Source: an uncultured Prevotellaceae bacterium (lineage in GTDB: Bacteria; Bacteroidota; Bacteroidia; Bacteroidales; Muribaculaceae). From it: a DNA stretch of 47,678 bases. Position numbers and translations under genes: made by a program. The notes under the pieces were generated by a model. The model saw only the letters and a program-made list of their open reading frames with translations. It ran no database searches and had not been told where the DNA came from. Below, in pieces: positions 8,478-17,219 of this stretch. The stretch lies in NCBI GenBank assembly GCA_900318645.1, contig ONLH01000030.1, positions 1 through 47,678 of the forward strand, given 5' to 3'. Every line of letters starts with the position of its first letter. Position 1 is the stretch's first letter.

Positions 8478-10409
8478 ATGGGAAAGATTATTGGTATCGA
8501 TTTAGGAACAACTAACTCGTGTGTTTCGGTTCTGGAAGGATCCAAGCCTGTTGTGATTCCCAACAGCGAAGGCCGCAACACGACGCCTTCGGTAGTTGCC
8601 TTCAAGGATGGCGGCGAGCGCATCGTGGGTGATCCCGCTAAGCGTCAGGCCATCATGAACCCCACGGGTACCGTATTTTCTATCAAACGCTTCATGGGCG
8701 AGCAGTATGACCACGTCTTGAAGGATGTGGAGCGCATGCCCTACAAGGTGGTGAACAATGGCAGCAACCAGCCTCGCGTAGAGATTGCCGGTCGCCAGTA
8801 CACCCCGCAAGAGATTTCGGCTATGATTCTTCAGAAGATGAAGAAGACTGCCGAGGATTACCTGGGAACCACCGTTGACGAGGCTGTCATCACCGTGCCT
8901 GCCTACTTCAACGACGCTCAGCGCAAGGCTACCAAGGAAGCCGGTGAGGTTGCCGGACTCAAGGTACAGCGTATTGTAAACGAGCCTACCGCAGCCGCTT
9001 TGGCTTATGGTCTGGACAAGGACAACAGCGACAAGAGGATTGCTGTGTTTGACCTGGGTGGCGGTACATTTGATATTTCTATCCTGGAACTGGGTGACGG
9101 TGTGTTTGAGGTAAAGGCCACCAATGGTGATACCCACCTGGGTGGTGATGACTTCGACCAGCGCATCATCAATTGGCTTGCCGATGAGTTCCAGCAGGAG
9201 AACAATATGGACCTGCGTAAGGATCCCATGGCCCTGCAACGTCTCAAGGAGGCTGCCGAGAAGGCCAAGATTGAGCTCTCTAGCTCGACCAGCACCGAGA
9301 TCAACCTGCCCTATATCACTCAGCTTGACGGTATGCCCAAGCACTTGGTAAAGACGCTGTCACGCGCCAAGTTTGAGCAACTCTGTGATGACTTGATCCA
9401 GAGCACCATTGAGCCCTGCCGCAAGGCGCTTGCCGATGCCGGCTTGAGCACCAGCGACATCAACGAGGTCATCCTCGTGGGCGGTTCAACCCGTATCCCC
9501 GCTGTTCAGCAGGTGGTAGAGAAATTCTTCGGCAAGGCTCCCTCCAAGGGTGTTAACCCCGACGAAGTAGTCGCTGTGGGTGCCGCTATCCAAGGCGGTG
9601 TGCTCACCGGTGATGTCAAGGACGTCTTGCTGCTTGATGTAGTGCCCCTTAGTGTAGGTATCGAGACGCTGGGTGGCGTGATGACCAAGCTCATCGAGGC
9701 CAACACTACGATTCCTGCCCGTCGCAGCCAGGTATTCTCGACCGCTGCCGACAACCAGCCCGAGGTTGAAATCCACGTGCTGCAGGGCGAGCGTCCCATG
9801 GCTAAGGACTGCAAGACCCTGGGTCGCTTCCACCTCGATGGTATCGCTCCCGCTCCCCGTGGCATTCCTCAGATTGAGGTGACCTTTGAGGTCGATGCCA
9901 ACGGTATCATGAACGTGAGCGCCAAGGATAAGGCTACTGGCAAGGAACAGAGCATCCGTATCGAGGCTTCGAGCGGCTTGAGCGACGCCGAGATCCAGCG
10001 CATGAAGGATGAGGCAACCGCTAACGCTGCCGCCGATGCTGCCGAGAAGGAGCGCATCGACAAGATCAACGGCGCTGACGCCCTCATCTTCCAAACCGAG
10101 AAGGTGCTCAAGGACAGCGGTGACAAGCTGCCCGCCGACATCAAGGGTCAGATTGAGGGTGCCTTGAACAAGCTCAAGGATGCCCACAAGAGCCAAGACC
10201 TTGCTGCCATCGACGCCGCATCAGCCGAGCTGAACTCCCTGTTCGAGAAGATGTACCAGCAGGCAGGTGGCGCTCAAGGCGGACCTCAGGGCGCAGGCTT
10301 CGACCCCAATAACATGGGCGGTGCCGGTTTCCAGGGCGGTTCTACCGGCGGAGCACCCAACCAGGGCGGTGACAATGTTGAAGATACGACTTACGAAGAA
10401 GTAAAGTAA
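8478..10409 (+). CDS. dnaK: Chaperone DnaK (Hsp70)
   Basis: DnaK binds exposed hydrophobic segments of unfolded proteins under ATP control, working with DnaJ and GrpE. The 643-residue length is typical. It starts [16 protein letters not shown] (phosphate-binding loop 1), has [12 protein letters not shown], the second phosphate loop [10 protein letters not shown], and the adenosine motif [13 protein letters not shown]. The interdomain linker DVLLLDV is near residues 384-390, followed by the substrate-binding domain and helical lid. The Gly-rich tail ends EEVK. No grpE or dnaJ is nearby. A perfect sigma-54 promoter lies upstream, and a hairpin terminator follows at 10445. The antisense strand is also open over long stretches because of codon bias; those frames are not genes. 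Confidence 0.98.
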   Translation: MGKIIGIDLGTTNSCVSVLEGSKPVVIPNSEGRNTTPSVVAFKDGGERIVGDPAKRQAIMNPTGTVFSIKRFMGEQYDHVLKDVERMPYKVVNNGSNQPRVEIAGRQYTPQEISAMILQKMKKTAEDYLGTTVDEAVITVPAYFNDAQRKATKEAGEVAGLKVQRIVNEPTAAALAYGLDKDNSDKRIAVFDLGGGTFDISILELGDGVFEVKATNGDTHLGGDDFDQRIINWLADEFQQENNMDLRKDPMALQRLKEAAEKAKIELSSSTSTEINLPYITQLDGMPKHLVKTLSRAKFEQLCDDLIQSTIEPCRKALADAGLSTSDINEVILVGGSTRIPAVQQVVEKFFGKAPSKGVNPDEVVAVGAAIQGGVLTGDVKDVLLLDVVPLSVGIETLGGVMTKLIEANTTIPARRSQVFSTAADNQPEVEIHVLQGERPMAKDCKTLGRFHLDGIAPAPRGIPQIEVTFEVDANGIMNVSAKDKATGKEQSIRIEASSGLSDAEIQRMKDEATANAAADAAEKERIDKINGADALIFQTEKVLKDSGDKLPADIKGQIEGALNKLKDAHKSQDLAAIDAASAELNSLFEKMYQQAGGAQGGPQGAGFDPNNMGGAGFQGGSTGGAPNQGGDNVEDTTYEEVK

Positions 10410-10444
10410 GTATTATTTAAGTATTATAGGTTAATAATAGTTAT

Positions 10445-10482
10445 GGTGACGTGAGGCGTGATGCCCCTCGTCACCTTTTTTA
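10445..10482 (+). terminator. Rho-independent terminator of dnaK
   Basis: GGTGACG pairs with CGTCACC around a G/C-containing loop and is followed directly by seven Ts, 35 bases after the dnaK stop codon. Confidence 0.85.
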
Positions 10483-10637
10483 TGACTACTTATCTTAGTA
10501 GGAGTGTTATTGAAGACTGAAAAATTGATGCAGAATTGTTGTCATTTAAACAATTATGTGTAAATTTGGGGGCAGAGAAAGCCGAAACGCTTGAAAGGGA
10601 GTAGGCAAATGACCAGTAAATACGGGATATATTAATC

Positions 10638-11270
10638 ATGGATGAGGAAATGAAGAATGCCGAGCAGGCACCCAACGAGGAAATGAAGAATGAGGGTGGT
10701 AGCATTTTTGACCAATTGAAAGGTATGCTCGATGATGCCACCAAAGGCGAGGGCAACGTGTTTGACAAACTCAAAGGCGTATTTGAGGGCAAGGACGGTG
10801 AACCCAGCATCTTTGACAAAGCCAAGGAAATGTTTGATGGCAAAGAAGGCGAAGCTGGTGTGCTTGACCAACTCAAGGAGATGGTGGAGAAAGGCACTAC
10901 TGCCGCTGGCGAAATGAGCCAGGACTTCCTGGAGAAGGCAAAACAGATGTTTGAGGCTAAGGAAGGCGAGCCCAGCTTGCTGGATAAGGCCAAAGAGATG
11001 TTTGGAGAAGGTGCTACCGCTGCAGGTGAGATGATCAATAAAGCCAAGGACTTTGTTGAGCAGGGCACTGCTGCCGCTACCGAGGTCGCTCAGGACTTGA
11101 GTCAGAAAGCTAAGGAGGCCTTTGAACCCAAGGAGGGCGAGAAGAGCATCCTTGACAAGGCTGATGATGCTCTTGACAAGGCCGGTGATGTTGCCGAAGG
11201 CGTGGTAGATAAGGTGGAGGACTTCCTGAAGGATGCCTTTGGCGGTCCCAAGGACGAAGGCCAGGCCTGA
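10638..11270 (+). CDS. LEA-like amphipathic repeat protein
   Basis: The 210-residue protein has no signal peptide, no cysteine and no predicted fold core. It is built of degenerate repeats of about 17-22 residues with the pattern G-E-P-S-(I/L)-(F/L)-D-K-A-K-E-M-F-x-G-K-E-G, seen around residues 36-50, 53-70, 72-84, 99-115 and 115-130 and again toward the C-terminus. Inserts such as TTAAGEM recur between them. The makeup (Lys, Glu, Asp, Ala, Gly; regularly spaced Phe and Met) predicts amphipathic helices, as in group 3 LEA proteins and apolipoprotein-like repeats, which protect proteins or membranes during drying or heat. The gene follows dnaK on the same strand after a terminator, so it probably has its own promoter. 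The ATG is 11 codons upstream of the first repeat-like segment. Function is inferred from composition only. Confidence 0.8.
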   Translation: MDEEMKNAEQAPNEEMKNEGGSIFDQLKGMLDDATKGEGNVFDKLKGVFEGKDGEPSIFDKAKEMFDGKEGEAGVLDQLKEMVEKGTTAAGEMSQDFLEKAKQMFEAKEGEPSLLDKAKEMFGEGATAAGEMINKAKDFVEQGTAAATEVAQDLSQKAKEAFEPKEGEKSILDKADDALDKAGDVAEGVVDKVEDFLKDAFGGPKDEGQA

Positions 11271-11291
11271 TCTCCTAAAACATAAATAATT

Positions 11292-11341
11292 CACCCATTT
11301 GTCTTATTGGCCTTATTATAGACCAAGAGGACAAATGGGTG
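11292..11341. terminator. Bidirectional hairpin between the LEA-like gene and aguB
   Basis: CACCCATTTGTC at 11292-11303 is perfectly complementary to GACAAATGGGTG at 11330-11341. It lies between two convergent genes, as expected for a shared terminator, though flanking T runs are short. Confidence 0.65.
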
Positions 11342-11361
11342 TGTTCTATTAATTGTAACCG

Positions 11362-12237
11362 TTAATCCAGGAAGCGCTTGTTGAGGTCACCGTAGCACTC
11401 AATGCGGCGATCGCGCAGGAATGGCCACCAACGTCTCACTTGCTCGCTGCGCTCCATATCAACGTCGATGACTTGCAGGTCTTCGGTATCGTTGGGCGCA
11501 CGGTAGATGAGTTCTCCCTGCGGACCTGCGACAAAACTGCTGCCCCAGAACTGGATACCATTAGTTTGGCCTGACGGGTCGGGTTCATGCCCTACACGGT
11601 TCACGGTGATGACGGGCAGGCCGTTGGCTACGGCATGGCCGCGCTGTACGGTGGTCCAGGCTTCACGCTGGCGTTCCTGCTCATCGGGCGTGTCACTGCT
11701 CTCGTAGCCGATGGCGGTGGGGTAGATGAGTAGTTGGGCGCCACGCATTGCCATCAGGCGTGCCCCCTCAGGGTACCACTGGTCCCAGCACACCATCACT
11801 CCCAATTTGCCTAATGAAGTCTCAATGGGGACAAATCCCATATCGCCGGGCGTGAAGTAGAATTTCTCGTAATAGGCGGGGTCATCGGGGATGTGCATCT
11901 TGCGGTACTGGCCTGCCACGCTGCCGTCGGTGTCAAAGACTACCGCCGTGTTATGGTAAAGGCCCGTAGCACGCTTCTCGAACAATGAGGTGACGAGCAC
12001 AATGCCACACTCGCGTGCTACTGCAGCATATTCCTCGGTCACTTTGCCGGGAATGGGCACAGCGAGGTCAAAATTGTCCACACTCTCTACTTGACAGAAG
12101 TAGAGCGAGTCGTGCAGCTCAGGCAGGACGACAAGTTGTGCACCCATGCTGGCGAGTTGTTTTATCTTGTTGATCAGCGACTGGCGGTTGGCCTTGACGT
12201 CGCTGCTGTTACGCTGCTGAATGATACCGATTTTCAT
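11362..12237 (-). CDS. aguB: N-carbamoylputrescine amidase
   Basis: This nitrilase-family enzyme hydrolyses N-carbamoylputrescine to putrescine, CO2 and ammonia, the last step of putrescine synthesis from agmatine. From the ATG at 12237 (MKIGIIQQRN, the usual beta-strand start; a five-residue longer start upstream is less likely) it has 291 residues. The Glu-Lys-Cys triad is E40 (VLPELHDSLYF), K113 (YRKMHIPD) and C150 (VMVCWDQWYPE). Substrate-family features GHAVANGLPVITVNRVG and FWGSSFVAGPQGE match AguB rather than other nitrilases. It follows aguA by 33 bp on the same strand, and the two enzymes catalyse consecutive steps. Confidence 0.95.
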   Translation of the reverse strand: MKIGIIQQRNSSDVKANRQSLINKIKQLASMGAQLVVLPELHDSLYFCQVESVDNFDLAVPIPGKVTEEYAAVARECGIVLVTSLFEKRATGLYHNTAVVFDTDGSVAGQYRKMHIPDDPAYYEKFYFTPGDMGFVPIETSLGKLGVMVCWDQWYPEGARLMAMRGAQLLIYPTAIGYESSDTPDEQERQREAWTTVQRGHAVANGLPVITVNRVGHEPDPSGQTNGIQFWGSSFVAGPQGELIYRAPNDTEDLQVIDVDMERSEQVRRWWPFLRDRRIECYGDLNKRFLD

Positions 12238-12270
12238 GAGTCTGTGTGTCAATAAATTATCTAATAATGA

Positions 12271-13335
12271 TTATCTATCTTTGTTTTCTGCCAACGCCCC
12301 TTTCGGCAACTGCATGGTAGCGCAGTGCAATGAACCATGCTCTTGAATGAGGGGGCGGCAGTCGATGGCAACTACCTTCCGGCCAGGGAATGCCTCACCG
12401 ATTAGCTGGCAGGCCTTAACGTCATTTTCAGGCTGGCCATAGACAGGTACCAGCACCTGATTGTTGGTGATCAGGAAGTTGGCATAGGTAGCCGGCAAGC
12501 GGAAATACTCGTGTTCATAGATAGGACTAGGCAACGGCAGCTTGATCAGGTGGTAATGGTTGCCGTCGGCGTCGGTGAACTGCTTGAGTTGCTCTTCCAT
12601 CTTCATCAAGGGCTGGAAATGCTCGTCCTCGGGATTGTCACAACCTGTATAAATGATTACGCCGCCGGGTGCGAAGCGCGCCAGTGTGTCGATGTGCCCG
12701 TCGGTGTCGTCGCCCACGAGGCTCCCGTGGTCCAGCCACAGCATCTTCACACATCCTAGACGCTCTAGCAAGATGTGCTCGAGCTGTTCACGGGATAGGG
12801 TGTCGTTGCGGTTGGGGGCTGTTAGGCAGCAAGTCGTTGTCATCACTGTGCCGTTGCCGTCGGTCTCGATAGATCCACCTTCGAGCACCAGGTCACGGTA
12901 ATTGAGCAACGGCATCTTAAACACCTTTAACTCATCCAGCCTGGAATTGACCTGATTGTCGCAGTCGGCGGCAAATTTCATACCCCAGGCATTGAAGGTG
13001 AAGTTGGCAAGTGACAGCTGGCCATCATGATAGACGGCAATGGGCCCATAATCTCGCACCCATGTGTCGTTGATGGGCATCACAGCAATGATGATGCGAC
13101 TCCAGTCCACATCGGGGCCCAGCGCTGAGCGCACCTCTGTCTCATCGTTGGCAACAATCAGCACGCGCTCGTCCTCGTCCTCGAGGATGGCGCGCGTTAT
13201 TTCCATATAGCATGCTGTGACCTCATCAATCATGTCGGCCCAGTCTGTTCCCATGTTGGGCCACGCGATGAGTATGCCGTCTTGCTTGTCCCACTCGGCT
13301 GCAAAACTGCGGTCTCTTTTATTATCTTGGTACAT
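12271..13335 (-). CDS. aguA: Agmatine deiminase
   Basis: AguA converts agmatine to N-carbamoylputrescine and ammonia; AguB next door finishes the path to putrescine. The 354-residue protein belongs to the Porphyromonas-type peptidyl-arginine deiminase family. It shows WPNMGTDWADM near the start, NDTWVRDYGPI (substrate Asp/Arg region), LVLEGGSIETDGNG, DDTDGHIDTLARF with the catalytic His, and the nucleophile C338 in GSLHCATMQLP. The ATG at 13335 gives the normal length. It is the middle gene of an apparent three-gene operon, 27 bp after the small acidic gene and 33 bp before aguB. No arginine decarboxylase is in the window, so the agmatine source is not shown. Confidence 0.95.
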   Translation of the reverse strand: MYQDNKRDRSFAAEWDKQDGILIAWPNMGTDWADMIDEVTACYMEITRAILEDEDERVLIVANDETEVRSALGPDVDWSRIIIAVMPINDTWVRDYGPIAVYHDGQLSLANFTFNAWGMKFAADCDNQVNSRLDELKVFKMPLLNYRDLVLEGGSIETDGNGTVMTTTCCLTAPNRNDTLSREQLEHILLERLGCVKMLWLDHGSLVGDDTDGHIDTLARFAPGGVIIYTGCDNPEDEHFQPLMKMEEQLKQFTDADGNHYHLIKLPLPSPIYEHEYFRLPATYANFLITNNQVLVPVYGQPENDVKACQLIGEAFPGRKVVAIDCRPLIQEHGSLHCATMQLPKGALAENKDR

Positions 13336-13362
13336 TCTTTATGGCAGAAGCTGTTGACAGTA

Positions 13363-13602
13363 TTAAATGTTGTTACCAAATTCCTGATAATTGTCCCAAT
13401 AGGAATCCTGTGACTCGATAATCTCGTTGATGAAGTCACGGTAACCGTCCTTGACGGTGTAGCCGTTCTCTTCACACCATACGGTGTATTCTTCCACGAA
13501 CTCCTTGTCCTCGCGCATCATGCGCTCAAACTCCTCATCAAGCTCAGGTGTGTTGCTGTAGCGGTCGAGCAGCTCTCTAAGAATATCAGTGATGTCGTTC
13601 AT
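13363..13602 (-). CDS. Small acidic protein of unknown function at head of agmatine operon
   Basis: The 79-residue protein (starts MNDITDILREL) is strongly acidic, with many Glu and Asp and about ten aromatic residues, and looks mostly helical with no signal peptide or membrane segment. I do not recognise the family. It is likely real because it has a good -7 box (13656-13663) at the right distance, and because it lies only 27 bp before aguA on the same strand with no terminator between. An accessory or regulatory role in the agmatine pathway is possible but rests on position alone. Confidence 0.7.
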   Translation of the reverse strand: MNDITDILRELLDRYSNTPELDEEFERMMREDKEFVEEYTVWCEENGYTVKDGYRDFINEIIESQDSYWDNYQEFGNNI

Positions 13603-13655
13603 TTTGTTTTCCTTGTTTGGTTAATGGTTCTTGAATACTGCAATTTTTGAATGTT

Positions 13656-13663
13656 CAAATATA
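13656..13663 (-). promoter_or_regulatory. -7 box for the small gene-aguA-aguB operon
   Basis: TATATTTG on the minus strand fits TAnnTTTG and lies 54 bases before the start at 13602. No clear -33 TTTG. Confidence 0.5.
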
Positions 13664-13780
13664 GTGCTTTTTTTTGAATTAACTCCTATATTTACACAAA
13701 AAATCATCGATTCTATCATTATTGGTGAAAAGAATAGGAAAAGAAGCTATTTTTTTGCGTGACTTGTGGCAAACTTGTCG

Positions 13781-13788
13781 TAACTTTG
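13781..13788 (+). promoter_or_regulatory. -7 box for the DUF4836 lipoprotein gene
   Basis: TAACTTTG (TAnnTTTG) 65 bases upstream of the start. A TGGCA nearby does not have the sigma-54 spacing. Confidence 0.5.
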
Positions 13789-13852
13789 TGCCTTCGTAAG
13801 GGGGCTTTTTGCCTCAAGTGAAACATGTATTACCATCAATAAATTGGTTATA

Positions 13853-15394
13853 ATGGTCATGCTGAATAGATGGCTGAAAAATGTGGCTGCAGTGGCGTTG
13901 CTCGTGCTCTTGATGACAGGGTGCGCCAGCGACGGCCTTGAAAAGATGATTCCTGCCGACGCCACCGGCGTGGTGAGCCTGGATGTGCCTCATATCCTTA
14001 AGAAAGCAGGACTGCTCGATGACGGCAAAATCGTGTTGCCTAAGTCCTTGAGGCAGACGGTAGATGAGAATGACACGTCGCCATTGTGCATCTTGCTCAG
14101 CGATTTGCCTCAGATGGGAATTGACACCGACAGCAAGGCCTATGCCTTCTTCACGGCCAAGACCTTCGGGCGCGTGGTGATTGCTGCTCTTGATGATCCC
14201 GCTAAGGCCCGCAAGACGCTTGCACTGCGTGTCGGGGGTGACTTTGAGAAGGTCGAGGGCCTGGATTGCATGTATGTGGGAGACAACATTTATGTCATTG
14301 ACGGCGAGGTGTTGCTCATCGGTACCGTGAACAAGGCAATGGAAGTCTCTCGTGCAGCCCGCGCAGCCAAGGGTATCCTGTCCAAGACGGCGACCAGCAT
14401 CACTGATAACAAGGACGTGACGGCTGTGCTGCACAACCGTGATGCCGCCATCAACGCATGGATTCAGGGCAAGGGCCTGAAGACGATTCTCAACAAGAGC
14501 GACGTGTATCGCGAGTTGTCCCAAAAGATGCCATTGATCGAGATATTCACCGAGAGTGATATTGACGCAGTTACCTGCAACATCGACATTGATGAGGAGC
14601 AGGTCGAGATGAATACCGTTGTCCATGCTGCCGAGAACAGTGAATATGCACAGTTGCTCAACTCCACATTGGGCAAACCCAGTGATGATGTGCTCAAGGC
14701 CATCCCTAACTCGATGGATTATATCTTCACGATGTGTATCAAGGGCGATAGTTTCGTCAAGCTCAAACAGATCCAGCAGTTGCTGGGCATGTTCGGCAAG
14801 ATTCCCTATATCGGCCAGATTGATTTAGCCAGTATTCTATCTACTGTTGATGGCCCGTTTACCGTTGGCCTGGCACGCGATCCGCATCTCGAGGGCGAAT
14901 GGAACATGGTGCTCGCTACCCGCTCGACCGATCCTGATGGCGTGGTAAAGCAGATCAGCGCATTTGCCAATTCGATGGGGCAGGCTCCAGAGATGTATGA
15001 GGGGGAATATATTTACCAGTATGACAACAAGATGATACGCATCGGTGTGATTGATGGTATCCTGTACCTCAAGATGCTGGACTATGAGCAGACCGAGGGC
15101 TATGCCTACGAGATGACACCCGTGCGTGAGTTCTTTGATAATTCCTTGATAGGCTTCTTCGCTCAGACTCGCAACGACAGTGTGAGCGGTTACTTTGACT
15201 TCGGCTTGACAGACATCTTTAACGGAAAGGGGCATTTTTACACCAGTAAGCCTAAGGCCAATGCGGCGCTCGAGTTGCTGCGTTCGTTGTGTTCGATTAA
15301 GGTGAAAGATGCCTTCGGCAATGAGGATGAAGAAGATGACGGCATATCCTCGTTCATGTCGGGAGCTATAGACAAACTCCAACCGATGCAGTAA
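13853..15394 (+). CDS. DUF4836-type lipoprotein
   Basis: The protein (513 residues from the ATG at 13853; the ATG at 13859 is equally possible) begins with a lipoprotein signal ending LMTGC, with the lipidated Cys at residue 24. It is then exported to the periplasmic face of a membrane. The mature start, IPADATGVVSLDVPHILKKAGL, and the rest of the layout resemble DUF4836, a Bacteroidales family of about 500-residue lipoproteins with no known function. Pairs of similar alpha/beta segments suggest an internal duplication. It is a single gene, convergent with the outer-membrane barrel gene and sharing its terminator hairpin. Confidence 0.8.
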   Translation: MVMLNRWLKNVAAVALLVLLMTGCASDGLEKMIPADATGVVSLDVPHILKKAGLLDDGKIVLPKSLRQTVDENDTSPLCILLSDLPQMGIDTDSKAYAFFTAKTFGRVVIAALDDPAKARKTLALRVGGDFEKVEGLDCMYVGDNIYVIDGEVLLIGTVNKAMEVSRAARAAKGILSKTATSITDNKDVTAVLHNRDAAINAWIQGKGLKTILNKSDVYRELSQKMPLIEIFTESDIDAVTCNIDIDEEQVEMNTVVHAAENSEYAQLLNSTLGKPSDDVLKAIPNSMDYIFTMCIKGDSFVKLKQIQQLLGMFGKIPYIGQIDLASILSTVDGPFTVGLARDPHLEGEWNMVLATRSTDPDGVVKQISAFANSMGQAPEMYEGEYIYQYDNKMIRIGVIDGILYLKMLDYEQTEGYAYEMTPVREFFDNSLIGFFAQTRNDSVSGYFDFGLTDIFNGKGHFYTSKPKANAALELLRSLCSIKVKDAFGNEDEEDDGISSFMSGAIDKLQPMQ

Positions 15395-15410
15395 CGCGGA
15401 TAAATAAAAG

Positions 15411-15442
15411 TTGAGGGCTGTGCCAATCGGCATAGCCCTCAA
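15411..15442. terminator. Bidirectional terminator between DUF4836 and barrel genes
   Basis: TTGAGGGCT pairs with AGCCCTCAA, with TGCC/GGCA extending the stem, and T-rich sequence follows on the plus strand. It serves two convergent genes. Confidence 0.8.
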
Positions 15443-15477
15443 TTTTTGCGTTTTGACTTATTGTGTCCGAGAGGTCG

Positions 15478-15966
15478 TTAGAACTTGTAGTTCAGACCTA
15501 CGCCGATGATGGCTTGGTCGAGACCCTTGCGGACGATCGTGTGGCGGAACTCTAAGTTGGTTCCGAAGTGGTCGTTCAACTCATACTCGAGGCCGGCACC
15601 CACGTTCAGGCCCACATGGTTCTCCTCATCGGAGATGCCATCGATTTTCACCTTGGTCATCGTGTAGTTCAAGCCGACAAGGGGATAGAAGTAAAACTGC
15701 TCATGCCACAGCCCCAGCAAGTAGTGTGCGTTGAGGTTCACGTCCCACCATGTGGTGTGCTTGTGGGCAAAGAAGCCATTGAAACCGACTTCGGCACGAA
15801 GGTGATCAATGATGCCGTACTGAAAACGGGCACCCAGACCCATACTCTCGATTTCGGTACCATAAACCAGATTAACTCCGACGGCAGACTCGCCTCTATT
15901 AACCTGTGCTTGTGCAAAACCAATGCCCAGCATCAGCATGCAAACTAGAGTTAAAATCTTTTTCAT
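15478..15966 (-). CDS. Small outer-membrane beta-barrel protein
   Basis: The 162-residue protein has a signal peptide (MKKILTLVCMLMLGIGFAQA) and then alternating amphipathic strands with aromatic girdle residues, such as ARFQYGIIDHLRAEVGF, HYLLGLWHEQFYFYPLVGLNYT and AGLEYELNDHFGTNLEFRHT. It ends in GVGLNYKF, a terminal Phe typical of outer-membrane barrels. This matches an eight-stranded porin-like/OmpA-like barrel of the outer_membrane_beta-barrel (OMP_b-brl) kind. Function cannot be told; such small barrels often stabilise the envelope or bind hydrophobic ligands. It has its own promoter at 16030-16061. Confidence 0.88.
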   Translation of the reverse strand: MKKILTLVCMLMLGIGFAQAQVNRGESAVGVNLVYGTEIESMGLGARFQYGIIDHLRAEVGFNGFFAHKHTTWWDVNLNAHYLLGLWHEQFYFYPLVGLNYTMTKVKIDGISDEENHVGLNVGAGLEYELNDHFGTNLEFRHTIVRKGLDQAIIGVGLNYKF

Positions 15967-16029
15967 GTCTGTTACTAAGTTTAATTGCTTATTGATTTAA
16001 TGAATATTGCCGCTAATAAAAACAGGTGG

Positions 16030-16061
16030 TAAAATTACAACCAAATTTTCATATTTACAAA
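16030..16061 (-). promoter_or_regulatory. Promoter of the beta-barrel gene
   Basis: TTTG (16058-16061), 20 bases, then TAATTTTA (16030-16037) on the minus strand, one base off the -7 consensus. Confidence 0.55.
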
Positions 16062-16110
16062 GTTTTTGCTCATTTTTGGCAAATATCGGCTGGAAATCAT
16101 GAGGATGAAT

Positions 16111-16136
16111 AAAAAAAGCTGCCCTTGTGAGGCAGC
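16111..16136 (-). terminator. Terminator of rpoD
   Basis: On the minus strand GCTGCC pairs with GGCAGC around a 7-base loop and is followed by seven Ts, just after the rpoD stop. Confidence 0.9.
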
Positions 16137-16163
16137 CTGATTGCTTGAACTTAAAATGTCTTG

Positions 16164-17021
16164 TTATCCCAAATAGGCTTTGAGTAATTTGCTCTTTTGG
16201 CCCTTTAGGCGGCGGATAGCCTTCTCCTTGATTTGGCGCACGCGTTCGCGCGTCAAGTCAAACTTGGCTCCAATCTCCTCGAGCGTCATCTCCTGACAGC
16301 CGATGCCGAAGAACATCTTCAGGATGTCCCTCTCTCGCGGGCTGAGCTGGTCCAGCGCACGGTTCACCTCCTTGGCGAGCGACTCCTGGTTCAGGGTCGA
16401 GTCGGCCATGGGAGAATCGTTGTTGGGCAGCACATCCAGCAGGCTGTTGTCCTCGCCCTCAACAAAGGGGGCGTCCACCGAGACGTGACGTCCCGAGACC
16501 TTCATCGTGTCGCTGATCTTGTCAACGGGGATGTCAAGGCGCTCGGCAAGTTCCTCGGCAGAGGGGCGACGCTCATGCTCCTGCTCAAACCGTGACTGGG
16601 CTTTGCTGATCTTGTTGATCGAACCCACCTGGTTGAGCGGTAGCCTAACGATGCGAGATTGCTCAGCAAGGGCTTGCAGGATGGATTGACGGATCCACCA
16701 TACAGCATAGGAGATAAACTTGAAGCCACGAGTCTCGTCGAATTTCTGCGCTGCCTTGATGAGGCCCAGATTTCCCTCGTCGATCAAGTCGGGAAGACTC
16801 AATCCCTGGTTCTGATACTGCTTTGCGACAGAAACGACAAAGCGCAGGTTGGCGCTGACAAGTTTGTCAAGTGCGGCCTGGTCGCCCTGGCGGATGCGCT
16901 GTGCCAACTCGACTTCCTCATCAACCGTAATGAGTTCCTTACGGCCGATTTCCTGAAGATATTTGTCGAGGGACGCGCTCTCGCGATTAGTAATGGATTT
17001 TGTAATTTTAAGTTGTCTCAT
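16164..17021 (-). CDS. rpoD: Primary RNA polymerase sigma factor (sigma-ABfr type)
   Basis: This is the housekeeping sigma factor that recognises the TTTG/TAnnTTTG promoters seen all over the window. At 285 residues it has the short Bacteroidetes form with no region 1.1 or large non-conserved region. Region 1.2 ([16 protein letters not shown]), region 2 ([16 protein letters not shown] through [16 protein letters not shown]), region 3 (residues about 135-200) and region 4.2 with its helix-turn-helix ([20 protein letters not shown]) are all present in order. It has two promoters in tandem: a standard one at 17047-17078 and a perfect sigma-54 element at 17085-17100. A terminator follows at 16111-16136. 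The upstream htrA gene has its own terminator, so rpoD is a single transcription unit. Confidence 0.97.
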   Translation of the reverse strand: MRQLKITKSITNRESASLDKYLQEIGRKELITVDEEVELAQRIRQGDQAALDKLVSANLRFVVSVAKQYQNQGLSLPDLIDEGNLGLIKAAQKFDETRGFKFISYAVWWIRQSILQALAEQSRIVRLPLNQVGSINKISKAQSRFEQEHERRPSAEELAERLDIPVDKISDTMKVSGRHVSVDAPFVEGEDNSLLDVLPNNDSPMADSTLNQESLAKEVNRALDQLSPRERDILKMFFGIGCQEMTLEEIGAKFDLTRERVRQIKEKAIRRLKGQKSKLLKAYLG

Positions 17022-17046
17022 CTATTGAAAATAGAGTTTAAGCGTG

Positions 17047-17078
17047 CAAAGGTACAACAATTATTCTTACAATCCAAA
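17047..17078 (-). promoter_or_regulatory. Housekeeping promoter of rpoD
   Basis: TTTG (17075-17078), 20 bases, TACCTTTG (17047-17054) on the minus strand: a full match to the Bacteroidetes promoter form, so RpoD probably drives its own gene. Confidence 0.75.
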
Positions 17079-17084
17079 CAATTT

Positions 17085-17100
17085 TGCAAAAATCGTGCCA
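17085..17100 (-). promoter_or_regulatory. Sigma-54 (-24/-12) promoter upstream of rpoD
   Basis: On the minus strand TGGCAC (17095-17100), five bases, TTGCA (17085-17089), with the exact GG-N10-GC spacing. It lies just upstream of the housekeeping promoter, the layout of a second inducible promoter. Confidence 0.75.
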
Positions 17101-17153
17101 AAAAATTTTTTTCGGGATTTGGCGCTTTTGAATTGGCTCTGGCATTGATAACA

Positions 17154-17211
17154 GTGATGGCAGCGATTATGGGTCGCTGCCATCACGTTCAATCATGTGC
17201 CACTGTGGCAC
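17154..17211 (-). terminator. Terminator region of htrA: two hairpins
   Basis: GTGCCAC-T-GTGGCAC (17197-17211) is a perfect palindrome just after the htrA stop, and GTGATGGCAGCG (17154-17165) is perfectly complementary to CGCTGCCATCAC (17175-17186). The second stem, with TGTTATC after it on the minus strand, is the likely terminator, although it has no long T run. Confidence 0.65.
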
Positions 17212-17219
17212 TGTCAGTG

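Noticed and set aside
8502-10196. Long antisense frames over dnaK
   Set aside because: They are shadows of the biased codon use of dnaK; the products have no family motif, and no promoter faces them.
13766-13785. Sigma-54 site before the DUF4836 gene
   Set aside because: TGGCA is present but the bases at the -12 position are GT at a wrong fit.
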